Positions 17,780 to 26,369 of a stretch of 64,000 nucleotides of DNA are shown here, one piece after another. The position numbers and the translations under genes are program-made. This stretch comes from Methylobacillus methanolivorans. Lineage in GTDB: Bacteria; Pseudomonadota; Gammaproteobacteria; Burkholderiales; Methylophilaceae. The notes under the pieces are model-generated. The model searched no databases and had not been told where the DNA came from. It was given only the letters and a program-made list of their open reading frames with translations. Each line of letters begins with the position of its first letter. Position 1 is the first letter of the stretch. Where the stretch lies: contig NZ_JBIWXY010000001.1 of the NCBI RefSeq assembly GCF_044751345.1, forward strand, positions 930,001 through 994,000, read 5' to 3'.

Positions 17780-19648
17780 CTACAATGCAAACACATTGAG
17801 TGCACCGCTACCCGGTGCAGCATTGTAGTAGTTCAACTCCCGAAAAGCGCCAGCCGTACCAGCACCTTCACTATCGCCAGTAAGGCCTTGATTGAGCGCG
17901 ATGCCCGCCCAGCCACCAACACCAGAGAAGACCGCAACGTATTGCTTGCCACGGTGTTGATAGGTCATCGGGTTACCCACGATTCCTGATCCCACCTGAA
18001 AACGCCATAATTCCTTGCCATTACGTGCATCCAAGGCCTTGAACCAACGATCCAGCGTGCCATAAAACACCACTTTCCCGGCTGTTGGCAACGCCCCACT
18101 CCACACTGCAAATTTTTCCTGCTTGTACCAAACAGGCTTGGCTTTCAGCGCATTCCAGGCCATGAAAGCTCCCATGTCACCATCCGGCCCCGGCTGCATA
18201 GTAAGACTGGCTCCGGCCCAAGGTTGCCCTGAGACATACTTGGCTTCCACGGCCTCATACGTCATGCATAAATGATTAAGCGGCACATAAAACCAGCCTG
18301 TTTGCGGCGAATATGCCGCAGGCTGCATATTTTTGGCACCGATGGCTGAGGGACAAATACCGCTGGTTTCCTGATCTTCGTGCGTAGCATAGCGTGCATC
18401 CTTCAATGGTATGCCGGTTTGCAGGTCAATCCCTGTGGCCCAGTTCACGAAAGGATGCATTTTTGTTGCGGAAAGTAAGCTGCCAGTTCGTCGATCAAGG
18501 GTATAGGCAAAGCCATTGCGATCAAAATGCGTGGCCAGCTTTTGCTGGCCATGATCCCAGAGAATCAGCTCATTGACACTGTCATAATCCCATTCATCAT
18601 GCGGCGTCAATTGATAACCCCAGCGTGCCATGCCGGTATCAAGATCGCGGGCAAACAGCGTCATCGCCCATTTATTATCTCCCGGGCGAATGTCGGGATT
18701 CCAGACTGAAGGATTACCAGTGCCGTAATAGACCAAGTTCAACTTGGGATCATAAGAAAACCAGCCCCATACTGGGCCGCCACCATGCTCCCAGCCATGG
18801 GCGGCGGCTTGCGGTTTGAGCCAGGTTTTTACACCCAAGTCAGGTGCTGGAAACTGAAGTTTTTCTTTAGGCAAGGCACGAAATGACCCTCCCTCCTTGT
18901 TGCCACCAGCGACATTCTCATACGCAGATAAAGCACTGTAATGCGGATTCTCGGCATTGAAGTCGGCACCTATCAACACCTCGCTATCTGGCCCAGTGCT
19001 ATAGGCTTTCCATTGCAGTTGGCCATCGTTCAAGGCATAGGCCGCGAGAAAACACCGCACGCCAAACTCACCCCCGCTACAACCCGTCAGCACCTTGTCA
19101 CGAAAAACATAAGGCGCATTGGTATTGGTAGCGCCAATATTGGGATCATTCACCTGCACTTCCCATACCTTATGTCCATCGCGGCTATCCAGCGCCAACA
19201 ACAGGCCATTATTCTGTTGCAGCAATATCTTGCCATCACCGTACGCCAAGCCACGACTCACATTATCGCAGCAAAGGATCGCCTCAATATCGCTGGATTG
19301 CTTGGGGAAATAGGCCCACAGAATCTTCCGGTCATGATCCAGATCTAGTGCATAGACATGATTGGGAAAGGCGGTATGCACATACATCACTTTCCCTACC
19401 ACGAGCGGCGCACCCTCATGGCCACGTTGCACGCCAGTGGAAAAACTCCAGGCCAACTTTAACCGCGAGACGTTGCGATGATTAATCTGGTTCAGGCGAC
19501 TATATCCCTGGTTGTAGTAATCCTTGCGTGGACTCACCCATTGGGTGTCATCCTGAATCAAGGCTTGCAGGGAATCAGCGGCAAATCCATTGGTGGCAAC
19601 GAAAACAAAAGACAGCAGGAATAAAACAGGGACAGAGCGAATACACAT
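17780..19648 (-). CDS. XoxF-type PQQ-dependent methanol/ethanol dehydrogenase
   Basis: Periplasmic eight-bladed quinoprotein alcohol dehydrogenase. From ATG 19648 there are 622 residues with a signal peptide (MCIRSVPVLFLLSFVFVA, cleaved near GFAA). The frame is open to an ATG at 19762 but that would put about 38 residues before the signal peptide. Vicinal cysteines are C126-C127, and metal/PQQ residues E194 (GGEFG), N312 (GTGNP) and D354 are present. D356 makes the WDYD motif, the extra aspartate that marks lanthanide-dependent XoxF enzymes rather than calcium MxaF. About 25-30 extra residues lie between 242 and 281 compared with typical XoxF (judged by eye). No xoxG cytochrome or xoxJ is adjacent. 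The ribosome site is weak. Confidence 0.88.
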   Translation of the reverse strand: MCIRSVPVLFLLSFVFVATNGFAADSLQALIQDDTQWVSPRKDYYNQGYSRLNQINHRNVSRLKLAWSFSTGVQRGHEGAPLVVGKVMYVHTAFPNHVYALDLDHDRKILWAYFPKQSSDIEAILCCDNVSRGLAYGDGKILLQQNNGLLLALDSRDGHKVWEVQVNDPNIGATNTNAPYVFRDKVLTGCSGGEFGVRCFLAAYALNDGQLQWKAYSTGPDSEVLIGADFNAENPHYSALSAYENVAGGNKEGGSFRALPKEKLQFPAPDLGVKTWLKPQAAAHGWEHGGGPVWGWFSYDPKLNLVYYGTGNPSVWNPDIRPGDNKWAMTLFARDLDTGMARWGYQLTPHDEWDYDSVNELILWDHGQQKLATHFDRNGFAYTLDRRTGSLLSATKMHPFVNWATGIDLQTGIPLKDARYATHEDQETSGICPSAIGAKNMQPAAYSPQTGWFYVPLNHLCMTYEAVEAKYVSGQPWAGASLTMQPGPDGDMGAFMAWNALKAKPVWYKQEKFAVWSGALPTAGKVVFYGTLDRWFKALDARNGKELWRFQVGSGIVGNPMTYQHRGKQYVAVFSGVGGWAGIALNQGLTGDSEGAGTAGAFRELNYYNAAPGSGALNVFAL

Positions 19649-19725
19649 CTCAAAGATAACGCTTTGCACCCACCCTGGATGACAAGCTCTACAAAACACA
19701 AGCAAATTCCCTTTCCAGAAAAGGG

Positions 19726-19753
19726 TTGACACCCACCATTTTTTAAACATAAT
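19726..19753 (+). promoter_or_regulatory. Sigma-70 promoter for the PEP-CTERM gene
   Basis: TTGACA, a 16-bp spacer, then CATAAT (5/6). It would start transcription near 19760, leaving a leader of about 135 bases before the ATG at 19894. Confidence 0.6.
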
Positions 19754-19766
19754 ACAAATCATTATT
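19748..19766. promoter_or_regulatory. Fur-like operator between xoxF and the PEP-CTERM gene
   Basis: CATAATACAAATCATTATT matches 14 of 19 positions of the classical Fur consensus. It covers the -10 of the plus promoter and the expected start site of the opposing promoter, so one bound repressor could block both. The region is A/T-rich, which raises the chance of a fortuitous match. Confidence 0.4.
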
Positions 19767-19770
19767 ATTT

Positions 19771-19799
19771 ATATTAATAAAGTAAGAATTTGCCAGCAA
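19771..19799 (-). promoter_or_regulatory. Candidate sigma-70 promoter for xoxF
   Basis: On the minus strand, TTGCTG, a 17-bp spacer and TAATAT (4/6). Transcription would begin near 19764, inside the Fur-like box, giving a leader of roughly 115 bases before ATG 19648. Confidence 0.4.
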
Positions 19800-19836
19800 G
19801 CCCTTGCGCTTATTGCCAGGTTGCTGGTGAGGATAT

Positions 19837-19861
19837 CCGGACTTTCATTGGGAAAGCCCGG
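19837..19861 (+). repeat. Hairpin in the PEP-CTERM mRNA leader
   Basis: CCGGACTTTC-ATTGG-GAAAGCCCGG forms a ten-pair stem with one A/C mismatch in the 5' leader, ending about 32 bp before the ATG. No T-tract follows. It may be a leader control element; it does not match a riboswitch class I know. Confidence 0.45.
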
Positions 19862-19893
19862 TTAATCACTATTCAACTAAAAGGAAAAATCAC

Positions 19894-20562
19894 ATGAACA
19901 TCACCGCCATGCGCATTCTAATGGGTGCCAGCCTGCTTGCTGTAGCCAGCCTCGCCCAAGCGAACGCAACTCACGATAGCTTTATCGATGTAGCAAACTC
20001 TGTATCTTTCGATGGCTGGAACCAACTGAACCGCAATCGTGTAGACACTAATGGCAATGCAGCCCCGCTGACTGATGCGCAATTGGCCGCTGGCACTACC
20101 GGAAATGTAGCAGGCTCTGGCGATGCGAAACTCACTTTGTTGTCTGGCTCTTACTACCCTGCCAGCTTCGGCCTTTATGGTACTGCTGCTATCGCATTTA
20201 CTGACAACACCATTGCGAGTGATATTAGCAGCATCGCTTTTCAAGGCATCATCAATAACTTCAGCGGTAGTGATTTTGGCCTGACCTTAAGTTACAACGG
20301 TGGCAACCAAGCCATTGCTGGCACACTGGTCAACTTCGTCGACACTAGCACAGCGGCTGATTACTATTATTACACTTGGGATTTAAGCAACCTATCCACC
20401 CCAATCAGCTCTTATACATTGAACTTCAACATCGGCTTCTCCCAATCCCTGGCGTTCCAAGTCGATCAAGTTGCCGCAGTACCTGAACCATCCACCTATG
20501 CCATGCTCATGCTGGGTCTGGGTGCTGTAGGCTTCGCAGCACGCCGTCGCAAGCAAGCCTAA
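19894..20562 (+). CDS. PEP-CTERM sorting-domain protein
   Basis: A 222-residue exported protein. The signal peptide (about 1-24, ending AQANA) is followed by a Ser/Asn/Thr/Gly-rich beta domain without recognised motifs. The C-terminus has the full PEP-CTERM signal VPEPSTYAMLMLGLGAVGFA followed by ARRRKQA, the substrate signal of exosortase (XrtA/EpsH). Such proteins are usually cell-surface or matrix proteins linked with exopolysaccharide. AAGGA lies before the ATG. It is divergent from xoxF across a shared regulatory region and ends in a strong terminator. Confidence 0.9.
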   Translation: MNITAMRILMGASLLAVASLAQANATHDSFIDVANSVSFDGWNQLNRNRVDTNGNAAPLTDAQLAAGTTGNVAGSGDAKLTLLSGSYYPASFGLYGTAAIAFTDNTIASDISSIAFQGIINNFSGSDFGLTLSYNGGNQAIAGTLVNFVDTSTAADYYYYTWDLSNLSTPISSYTLNFNIGFSQSLAFQVDQVAAVPEPSTYAMLMLGLGAVGFAARRRKQA

Positions 20563-20572
20563 TCGACGACTC

Positions 20573-20607
20573 GTGCACTGCTGCAACATATGCAGTAGTG
20601 CACTTTT
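20573..20607 (+). terminator. Rho-independent terminator after the PEP-CTERM gene
   Basis: GTGCACTGCTGCA and TGCAGTAGTGCAC form a 13-pair stem (one G-U) with a five-base loop, followed by TTTT. It lies 11 bp after the stop codon, so the PEP-CTERM gene is monocistronic. Confidence 0.85.
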
Positions 20608-20753
20608 ACCCCTTCAGATCAAAACCAGCGTTATACATCCCCGCACACTCCTCAATCATCCATTCTCTCGAATTAGCCATCCTCTGACAGAGCAAAACAA
20701 CACTTCAGGTTAAACTAGCACCTTTATTCCATACGCAGGCACTCTCAAACTTC

Positions 20754-22376
20754 ATGTGGTATGACCTTTTCATGGGCCTGGGTGCCATCGGCCTGATGTT
20801 GCTCGGCATCGACTGGATGACACGCGGGTTGAAAACCGCGGCTGGCCCCAGTTTCATGCAACTGCTGCAACGCTGGACCGGCACACCGATGCAAGGCATT
20901 TTCATCGGCAGTGTTAGTACACTCGCTGTGCAGTCATCCACTGCTATTACCGTCGCGACCATTGGCTTTGCCAATGCCAATATTTTGTCGCTTTCTGCTG
21001 CAGCGTTTGTCATTTACGGTAGCAATTTGGGTAGCTCCCTGAGCGCATGGCTGGTCGCCGTGGTAGGTGGCAGCATTAAGCTGGATGAGCTGGCCCTACC
21101 CATCCTCGGCATTGCCGTCATGCTGAAGCTATTAAGTAAACAATCAAGGAAACAAGGGATTGGTGAGGCATTAACCGGTTTTGCGCTGTTGTTTCTGGGC
21201 TTGGGCTACCTGAAAACAACCTTCGACTCTGCCTTTGTTAATGTCGATTTTGCCTACCTGACCAGCCTGGGTGTCTGGGGTATTGTGCTTTCCATGCTGG
21301 CTGGCGTGTTGCTGACGGTGGTCATGCAAGCTTCACTGGCGGTCATCGCCTTGGTCGTCACCGCGGTATCTACCGGCGCAGTGCCATTGGAAATCGGGGC
21401 GGCGGTAGTGATTGGTTCCAATGTCGGCACAACATCCACTGCCCTGCTGGCCACTCTGGCGGCCACAGCCACGGCTAAGCGTGTAGCCAGCTTGCATGTG
21501 TTGTTCAACGTGCTCACTGCGATTGTGGCCTTGCTGATGCTCAAGCCTCTACTTTGGGGCATTCAGGAGTTGGCCCAGTTAATCTTTAACGACACCCAAC
21601 CGCAATTCATCCTGGCCTTGTTTCACACAGCCTTCAATGCATTAGGCGTGGTCTTGATGTACCCGCTGACGCCCCCTTTGATCCGCTGGCTGGAAACCAA
21701 GTTCAAGGCGCCGACTCCGATGGGCTCCTTTAATCTCGACCAATCCAGTTTAGCTATTCCCAGCTTGGCCATTAAAGCGATGAGCCTTGAGGGCATGCGT
21801 GCTGGGCAACTGATCGCGCGCCTGGCACTGATGATGGGCCAGCAAGCTAAATTGGATAGTCAATTACTGGAAGATAACCGCCAAATCCTGCAAAACCTGC
21901 ATCACTACATCGCGCAACTTGCCCAGCAAGGCATGTCCGCCCAAGAAGCCGAGTTGCTCAACCAGCTGGTCCAAAACCAGTTGCGCTTGTCGATGGCCTT
22001 ACAACTACTCCCCAGCCTGGCGCGCCACCTGGATCATGATCAGGCCGCGTTTGAACTAGAGTTGCCCTATTGGCAAGCCGTAAGCGATAGCCCATTGCCA
22101 CCAGACCGAGCTTCCTTGCGCAATGCTTACCGGCAATTTGTACGCGAGCGCCAACAGAAAAAGCAGATGATTTTTGAAGAGGTGCTGCATGAACGCAAAG
22201 GCCATGAATCTGGCGGCGATGACTTGTTGAAACTCGCAGAAACACGACGCTTTAATCAACAGCTAACGAAGGCGCTGCTTGCATTCGATAAACTGCAGGC
22301 CAGCTTCGACAAGCACAACACAGCAGCTGATGACACCACTACTGAAGAGACTGAAGAAACCTCAGAAGCGGCCTAA
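20754..22376 (+). CDS. Na/phosphate cotransporter family protein with PhoU-like tail
   Basis: A 540-residue NptA/YjbB-type protein. The membrane half has two inverted Na_Pi_cotrans repeats: the first contains the QSS signature (VQSSTAITVATIGFAN, then GSNLGSS), the second a modified form (VMQASLAVIALVV, GSNVGTTSTA). From about residue 340 the protein is cytosolic and helical, like a PhoU domain. The family moves phosphate with sodium, often outward. The second repeat has lost the Ser-Ser of QSS, which may alter coupling. The stop codon overlaps the convergent methyltransferase gene by 4 bp. Confidence 0.88.
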   Translation: MWYDLFMGLGAIGLMLLGIDWMTRGLKTAAGPSFMQLLQRWTGTPMQGIFIGSVSTLAVQSSTAITVATIGFANANILSLSAAAFVIYGSNLGSSLSAWLVAVVGGSIKLDELALPILGIAVMLKLLSKQSRKQGIGEALTGFALLFLGLGYLKTTFDSAFVNVDFAYLTSLGVWGIVLSMLAGVLLTVVMQASLAVIALVVTAVSTGAVPLEIGAAVVIGSNVGTTSTALLATLAATATAKRVASLHVLFNVLTAIVALLMLKPLLWGIQELAQLIFNDTQPQFILALFHTAFNALGVVLMYPLTPPLIRWLETKFKAPTPMGSFNLDQSSLAIPSLAIKAMSLEGMRAGQLIARLALMMGQQAKLDSQLLEDNRQILQNLHHYIAQLAQQGMSAQEAELLNQLVQNQLRLSMALQLLPSLARHLDHDQAAFELELPYWQAVSDSPLPPDRASLRNAYRQFVRERQQKKQMIFEEVLHERKGHESGGDDLLKLAETRRFNQQLTKALLAFDKLQASFDKHNTAADDTTTEETEETSEAA

Positions 22377-23530
22377 ATCGCGGTCAGCCGCCATAATGAA
22401 GTGACTTCTGCCGATCTCGCCTGGTGCAGCGGATCGGTATCGTCACTCGCACGACCATGCCTTGGCCGGGTATCCAACTTGGCAATCACCTTGAGCCCTG
22501 CGCTCTCGAACATCTCCAGCAATTGCTGCCGGGTTCGTAAACCTAGATGCTCCGCAATATCCGATAAAATCAGCCATGCCTCACCATGCGGTAGCAAATG
22601 CGCCGTGACGCCATTGAGAAAGCCCTTGAGCATCGCGCTACCAGGGTCATAAATCGCATACTCAATGGCTGCATTCGCCTTGGCGGGAATCCAGGGAGGG
22701 TTACACAGCAACAAACCTGCCTTGCCTTCAGGAAACAAGTTGCACTCCATCACTTCCACCTGCTGCGACAACCCCAAGCGCTGCATATTTTCACGAGCAC
22801 ATGCCAGGGCACGAGCATCCTGGTCAGTGGCGATCACCTTTTTAACACCTCGCTGTGCCAACACCGCCGCCAGCACGCCACTACCAGTGCCAATATCAAA
22901 TGCCAGCTCGCTATCTGGCAAGACAGCCTGGGCCACAAGATCAACATACTCCCCGCGCACTGGCGAAAACACGCCGTAATGCGGGTGGATTTGCGCACCC
23001 AGCGCGGCCACCTCCACACCCTTCTTGCGCCACTCATAAGCGCCAATCACGCCTTGCAGCTCGCGTAGTGAAATCAGCGATGAATGCTCAGCTTCGCCAT
23101 AAGCCTGCAAACAAGCCTCCTTCACATCGGGTGCCCGTCGCAAGGCAATGGTGTAATCCGCATCCAACTCAACCAACAACATGCCCAACACACGAGCCCG
23201 TTGCGCCATTGCCTGCCGATGTAGGTTGAATGCATCGAGCAGCGAAGATGAAGCCTTGGCTGGCTTGCGATCCATTCTCCGCGCCATCGCCTGCAATAAC
23301 TGGCGGGCATTCTGAAAATCACCCCGCCACAGCAATGCTGTACCTTCACACGCTAAACGATAGGCATGATCTGCCTTGAGCGTGTCATCAACGACTTGTA
23401 CACGCACCGGCGGCTTGCTGTGGTTTTCTGATCGCCACTGAGCCTGATGTAAGTCTGAACCCTCCTGCCAGGAAACCAGCGGAGTATCAGGGAGAAAAGA
23501 TGTCGTCAAATCAGAACTTTCTTTCAGCAT
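22373..23530 (-). CDS. Class I SAM-dependent methyltransferase (NPPW motif)
   Basis: A 385-residue protein with an unassigned N-terminal domain of about 190 residues and a C-terminal Rossmann methyltransferase domain. SAM-binding motif I is LAFDIGTGSGVLAAVLAQ, motif II is VIATDQDARAL, and motif IV is LLLCNPPWIP. The NPPW form is typical of enzymes that methylate planar nitrogens (glutamine, adenine or guanine in protein or rRNA), such as PrmC/RsmC/RlmG-like enzymes. The substrate is not determined. It is transcribed towards the Na/phosphate transporter gene. Confidence 0.82.
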   Translation of the reverse strand: MLKESSDLTTSFLPDTPLVSWQEGSDLHQAQWRSENHSKPPVRVQVVDDTLKADHAYRLACEGTALLWRGDFQNARQLLQAMARRMDRKPAKASSSLLDAFNLHRQAMAQRARVLGMLLVELDADYTIALRRAPDVKEACLQAYGEAEHSSLISLRELQGVIGAYEWRKKGVEVAALGAQIHPHYGVFSPVRGEYVDLVAQAVLPDSELAFDIGTGSGVLAAVLAQRGVKKVIATDQDARALACARENMQRLGLSQQVEVMECNLFPEGKAGLLLCNPPWIPAKANAAIEYAIYDPGSAMLKGFLNGVTAHLLPHGEAWLILSDIAEHLGLRTRQQLLEMFESAGLKVIAKLDTRPRHGRASDDTDPLHQARSAEVTSLWRLTAI

Positions 23531-23622
23531 GATGCGTCATTAAACTGCGCATATAAACAAATCCATACGCTCATTATAGAACATGAGCGCCCCCTATCTG
23601 GATGACATCAAGGACCATCATC

Positions 23623-24939
23623 ATGCATCGACTATTGCTCCCTGCCCTGATTACCCTTTCCCTCAGCGCCTGTGGCGATGTTGCCAAGCTATCCATCTCG
23701 GCAGGCACTGGCACCAAGCCGGAGTTGCCGGAGCCACGCAGCAGCCTGATTCCCACTGTTAATGTCGCCACTGCCGTGGGTTGGCCAGCAGAAGGAAAAC
23801 CACGTGCCGCCGAAGGCACCACGGTCAATGCTTTTGCCAAGGAGCTTGAACATCCACGCTGGCTTTATCAATTACCCAATGGCGACATTCTGGTGGCAGA
23901 AACCAATAGCCCTCCCAAAGGTGATGACAGCTTCAGCCTGAAAGGCTGGATTGCCGGAAAGTTCATGGCACGTGCAGGTGCTGGCACGCCTAGTGCCAAC
24001 CGCATTACCCTGCTGCGCGATACGGATGGCGACGGCATTGCCGACCAGCGTTCGGTTTTCCTCAAGGATTTACACTCCCCATTTGGCATGGCACTCATCG
24101 GCAATACGTTTTATGTCGCTAATGCCGATGCCGTGGTGACCTTTCCCTATCAGGAAGGAGCCACCAGCATCACGACACCGCCCACCAAGCTGGTAGACCT
24201 CCCCGGCCTGCCGCTCAACCATCACTGGACCAAGAACCTGATCGCCAGCCCAGATGGTAACAAGCTGTATGTCACCGTCGGCTCCAACAGCAATATTGGG
24301 GAAAACGGCATGGAGATCGAATCAGGCCGTGCCGCTATCTGGGAAGTGGATGTCAAGACAGGTGAACACCGCATTTTTGCCTCTGGATTGCGCAACCCGA
24401 ATGGTCTGGCCTGGGAACCAGAGAGCGGCATGCTCTGGACCGCCGTGAATGAACGCGACGAAATCGGCAGTGACCTGGTGCCGGATTACATCACTTCGGT
24501 GCAGGATGGTGGCTTTTATGGCTGGCCTTATAGCTACTATGGCAACCATGTTGATGTACGTGTGCAACCACAAAAACCAGAGTTGGTTGCCAATGCCCTG
24601 GTGCCGGATTATGCACTCGGCCCACACACGGCATCGCTTGGCTTGGCTGCAGCCGCAGGTAATCAATTGCCCAAGCAATATGCCAATGGCATGTTCGTCG
24701 GCCAACATGGCTCCTGGAACCGCAAGCCCAGCAGCGGTTACAAGGTGTTATTTGTCCCATTTAAAGATGGCAAGCCATCTGGCTACCCCGTCGATGTACT
24801 CACTGGATTCCTCAACCAGAAAGGTGAAGCTCAGGGCCGCCCGGTTGGCGTGCTGGTCAATCAACAAGGTGCCTTGTTGGTAGCAGATGATGTAGGTAAC
24901 ACTATCTGGCGTGTGACTGCTGAAAAATCAGCAAATTAA
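23623..24939 (+). CDS. Sorbosone-dehydrogenase-like PQQ beta-propeller lipoprotein
   Basis: A 438-residue lipoprotein starting at ATG 23623, chosen because AAGGA lies nine bases upstream and the lipobox LSAC then falls near residue 17. The mature part is a GDH-B/L-sorbosone-dehydrogenase-type beta-propeller: HPRWLYQLPNGDILVAETN, DGDGIADQRSVFL, FGMALIGNTFYVAN, NHHWTKNLIASPDGNKLYVT, GLRNPNGLAWEP and the C-terminal FVGQHGSWNR. The family includes PQQ-dependent sugar/aldehyde dehydrogenases, but binding and substrate are not proven for most members. A strong terminator follows. Confidence 0.85.
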   Translation: MHRLLLPALITLSLSACGDVAKLSISAGTGTKPELPEPRSSLIPTVNVATAVGWPAEGKPRAAEGTTVNAFAKELEHPRWLYQLPNGDILVAETNSPPKGDDSFSLKGWIAGKFMARAGAGTPSANRITLLRDTDGDGIADQRSVFLKDLHSPFGMALIGNTFYVANADAVVTFPYQEGATSITTPPTKLVDLPGLPLNHHWTKNLIASPDGNKLYVTVGSNSNIGENGMEIESGRAAIWEVDVKTGEHRIFASGLRNPNGLAWEPESGMLWTAVNERDEIGSDLVPDYITSVQDGGFYGWPYSYYGNHVDVRVQPQKPELVANALVPDYALGPHTASLGLAAAAGNQLPKQYANGMFVGQHGSWNRKPSSGYKVLFVPFKDGKPSGYPVDVLTGFLNQKGEAQGRPVGVLVNQQGALLVADDVGNTIWRVTAEKSAN

Positions 24940-24969
24940 TGAAGCAGAATACGGATTTTTTCCCGATCT

Positions 24970-25004
24970 AGCAGGCAAGCCTGAACAAGGCTTGCCTGCT
25001 ATTT
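24970..25004 (+). terminator. Rho-independent terminator after the sorbosone-dehydrogenase-like gene
   Basis: AGCAGGCAAGCC and GGCTTGCCTGCT form a perfect 12-pair stem with a seven-base loop, followed by ATTTTA. Confidence 0.85.
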
Positions 25005-25063
25005 TACCCACATGCTCTAATGCGCCATCTTCATCCCATGACCGCATTTACCGGAGCTGCCCT

Positions 25064-25609
25064 ATGATCAGGCCTTACCTTGCCATTGCACTGACACTGT
25101 GCTCATTGTTTGCCTTCCCGGTAAATGCCGCAAAATCGGATAAGGACGAGGCCAGGGAGGCTGCTGTACGCTTCTTTGATGATTACGCCTCCCTGCAGAA
25201 AAGCAGCAAAGTCGTCGGGCTACCCAATATGCAGCAACTGGACGCAATTTCCCAGCACTTCATCCCTAAATTACACCGAATTTTCTATATCGCGTTGCGC
25301 GAGCAGCACCGCTGCCGCTCCAGGGATAAAATGACGCCCTGGACCACAGGCGATCTATTCACCTCAAATGACGCAGGGTTCACCAGCTTCAGCATAGACC
25401 CCAGCCTCCCTAACCAGTTTGGACGCCAATCCACCATCCACTTCACCCTGGAAAAAAATGGCAAGACCCAGCGCTGGGACGATGAGGTGATTCTGAGAAA
25501 AGAGAATGGTGAGTGGATGGTATATGACATTGAATACCATGCACCTTTTGCCACAGGCAAAACCGGCAAGAGCCTGCAAGCCATCATCGACAAGAATCCC
25601 GCCTGCTAA
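25064..25609 (+). CDS. Hypothetical exported protein
   Basis: ATG 25064 gives 181 residues with GGAG upstream. The signal peptide (MIRPYLAIALTLCSLFAF, cleaved near VNAA) points to the periplasm. The mature part has an alpha-helical start (EAREAAVRFFDDYASL), a block with basic and aromatic residues, and a beta-rich end with EWMVYDIEYH, the pattern of NTF2-like/DUF3828-type periplasmic proteins. This similarity is by eye and weak. A single cysteine ends the protein. Function unknown. Confidence 0.65.
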   Translation: MIRPYLAIALTLCSLFAFPVNAAKSDKDEAREAAVRFFDDYASLQKSSKVVGLPNMQQLDAISQHFIPKLHRIFYIALREQHRCRSRDKMTPWTTGDLFTSNDAGFTSFSIDPSLPNQFGRQSTIHFTLEKNGKTQRWDDEVILRKENGEWMVYDIEYHAPFATGKTGKSLQAIIDKNPAC

Positions 25610-25745
25610 CGAACTATTTCAATCATTACGAGGCTATGTTAATCTACGCCCTAATATTAAGGTTACGTAATATCTAGCTTCAAACTGATTGAGATTAAAC
25701 GTTGTACCCCTCCAGCATCTGTAAAATAGTCGCAGGAGGTTGGCT

Positions 25746-26369
25746 TTGACAGGCAGTGTTCCGCACGCAGTTGCCCCGACCTCCTTTGAGTCTTATCTTG
25801 CTGAATCCGCACAGGCCTTATTTCTTGCCCTGGATGAGCGAGATGCCTACACCCATCAGCATTGCGACCGGGTTTCCCTGCTCGCCCGCGAGATCGGCAT
25901 GGCATGCAGCCTCAGCCAGCAAGAACTCAACCTACTCGCCTTCGGCGCTCGTTTTCATGACATCGGTAAAATTGGTATCCCAGATAGTGTCCTGCTAAAA
26001 CCAGGCCCACTGGACGCTGAGGAATGGAGCATCATGAAGATGCATCCGGTGAAGGGAGAGCGCCTGTTTCGCAATACCCTGCATCCGTATGCAGATGAGA
26101 TTGCCCATATCATTCGACACCATCATGAATGCTTTGATGGTAGCGGTTACCCTGATGGGCTGTCGGGCAGCAATATTCCGCTGGCCTCGCGCATCCTACT
26201 AATTGCCGATGCCTATGATGCCATGGCAACCACACGCCCTTATCACCGAGCACGCAATCATGGCGAAATCATCGAAACACTGGCGACAGAAGAAGGCATC
26301 AAGACGGATCCTAATATCCTGGCGCGGTTTATGCGCGTGATCGCGCACAGTCCGGCCCGCGTGGATTAG
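25746..26369 (+). CDS. HD-GYP domain phosphodiesterase
   Basis: About 207 residues, a stand-alone HD-GYP domain that probably degrades cyclic-di-GMP. The start is TTG 25746 because AGGAGG ends 6 bp upstream; a TTG at 25740 would overlap it. Motifs are HQHCDRVSLLAREIG, the HD pair in FHDIGKIGIPD, MKMHPVKGERLF, and HHHECFDGSGYPDGLSG with the GYP triad intact, then ASRILLIADAYDAM. No receiver or sensor domain is fused. Its stop codon touches that of glnE, which is transcribed in the opposite direction. Confidence 0.92.
   Translation: MTGSVPHAVAPTSFESYLAESAQALFLALDERDAYTHQHCDRVSLLAREIGMACSLSQQELNLLAFGARFHDIGKIGIPDSVLLKPGPLDAEEWSIMKMHPVKGERLFRNTLHPYADEIAHIIRHHHECFDGSGYPDGLSGSNIPLASRILLIADAYDAMATTRPYHRARNHGEIIETLATEEGIKTDPNILARFMRVIAHSPARVD

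Noticed and set aside
19649..19762. N-terminal extension of the xoxF frame to ATG 19762
   Set aside because: It would place about 38 residues ahead of a good signal peptide, and that ATG lies almost at the predicted transcription start.
19785..19893. Riboswitch in the PEP-CTERM leader (cyclic-di-GMP or cobalamin type)
   Set aside because: The leader has hairpins, but the conserved GEMM or B12-box sequences are absent.
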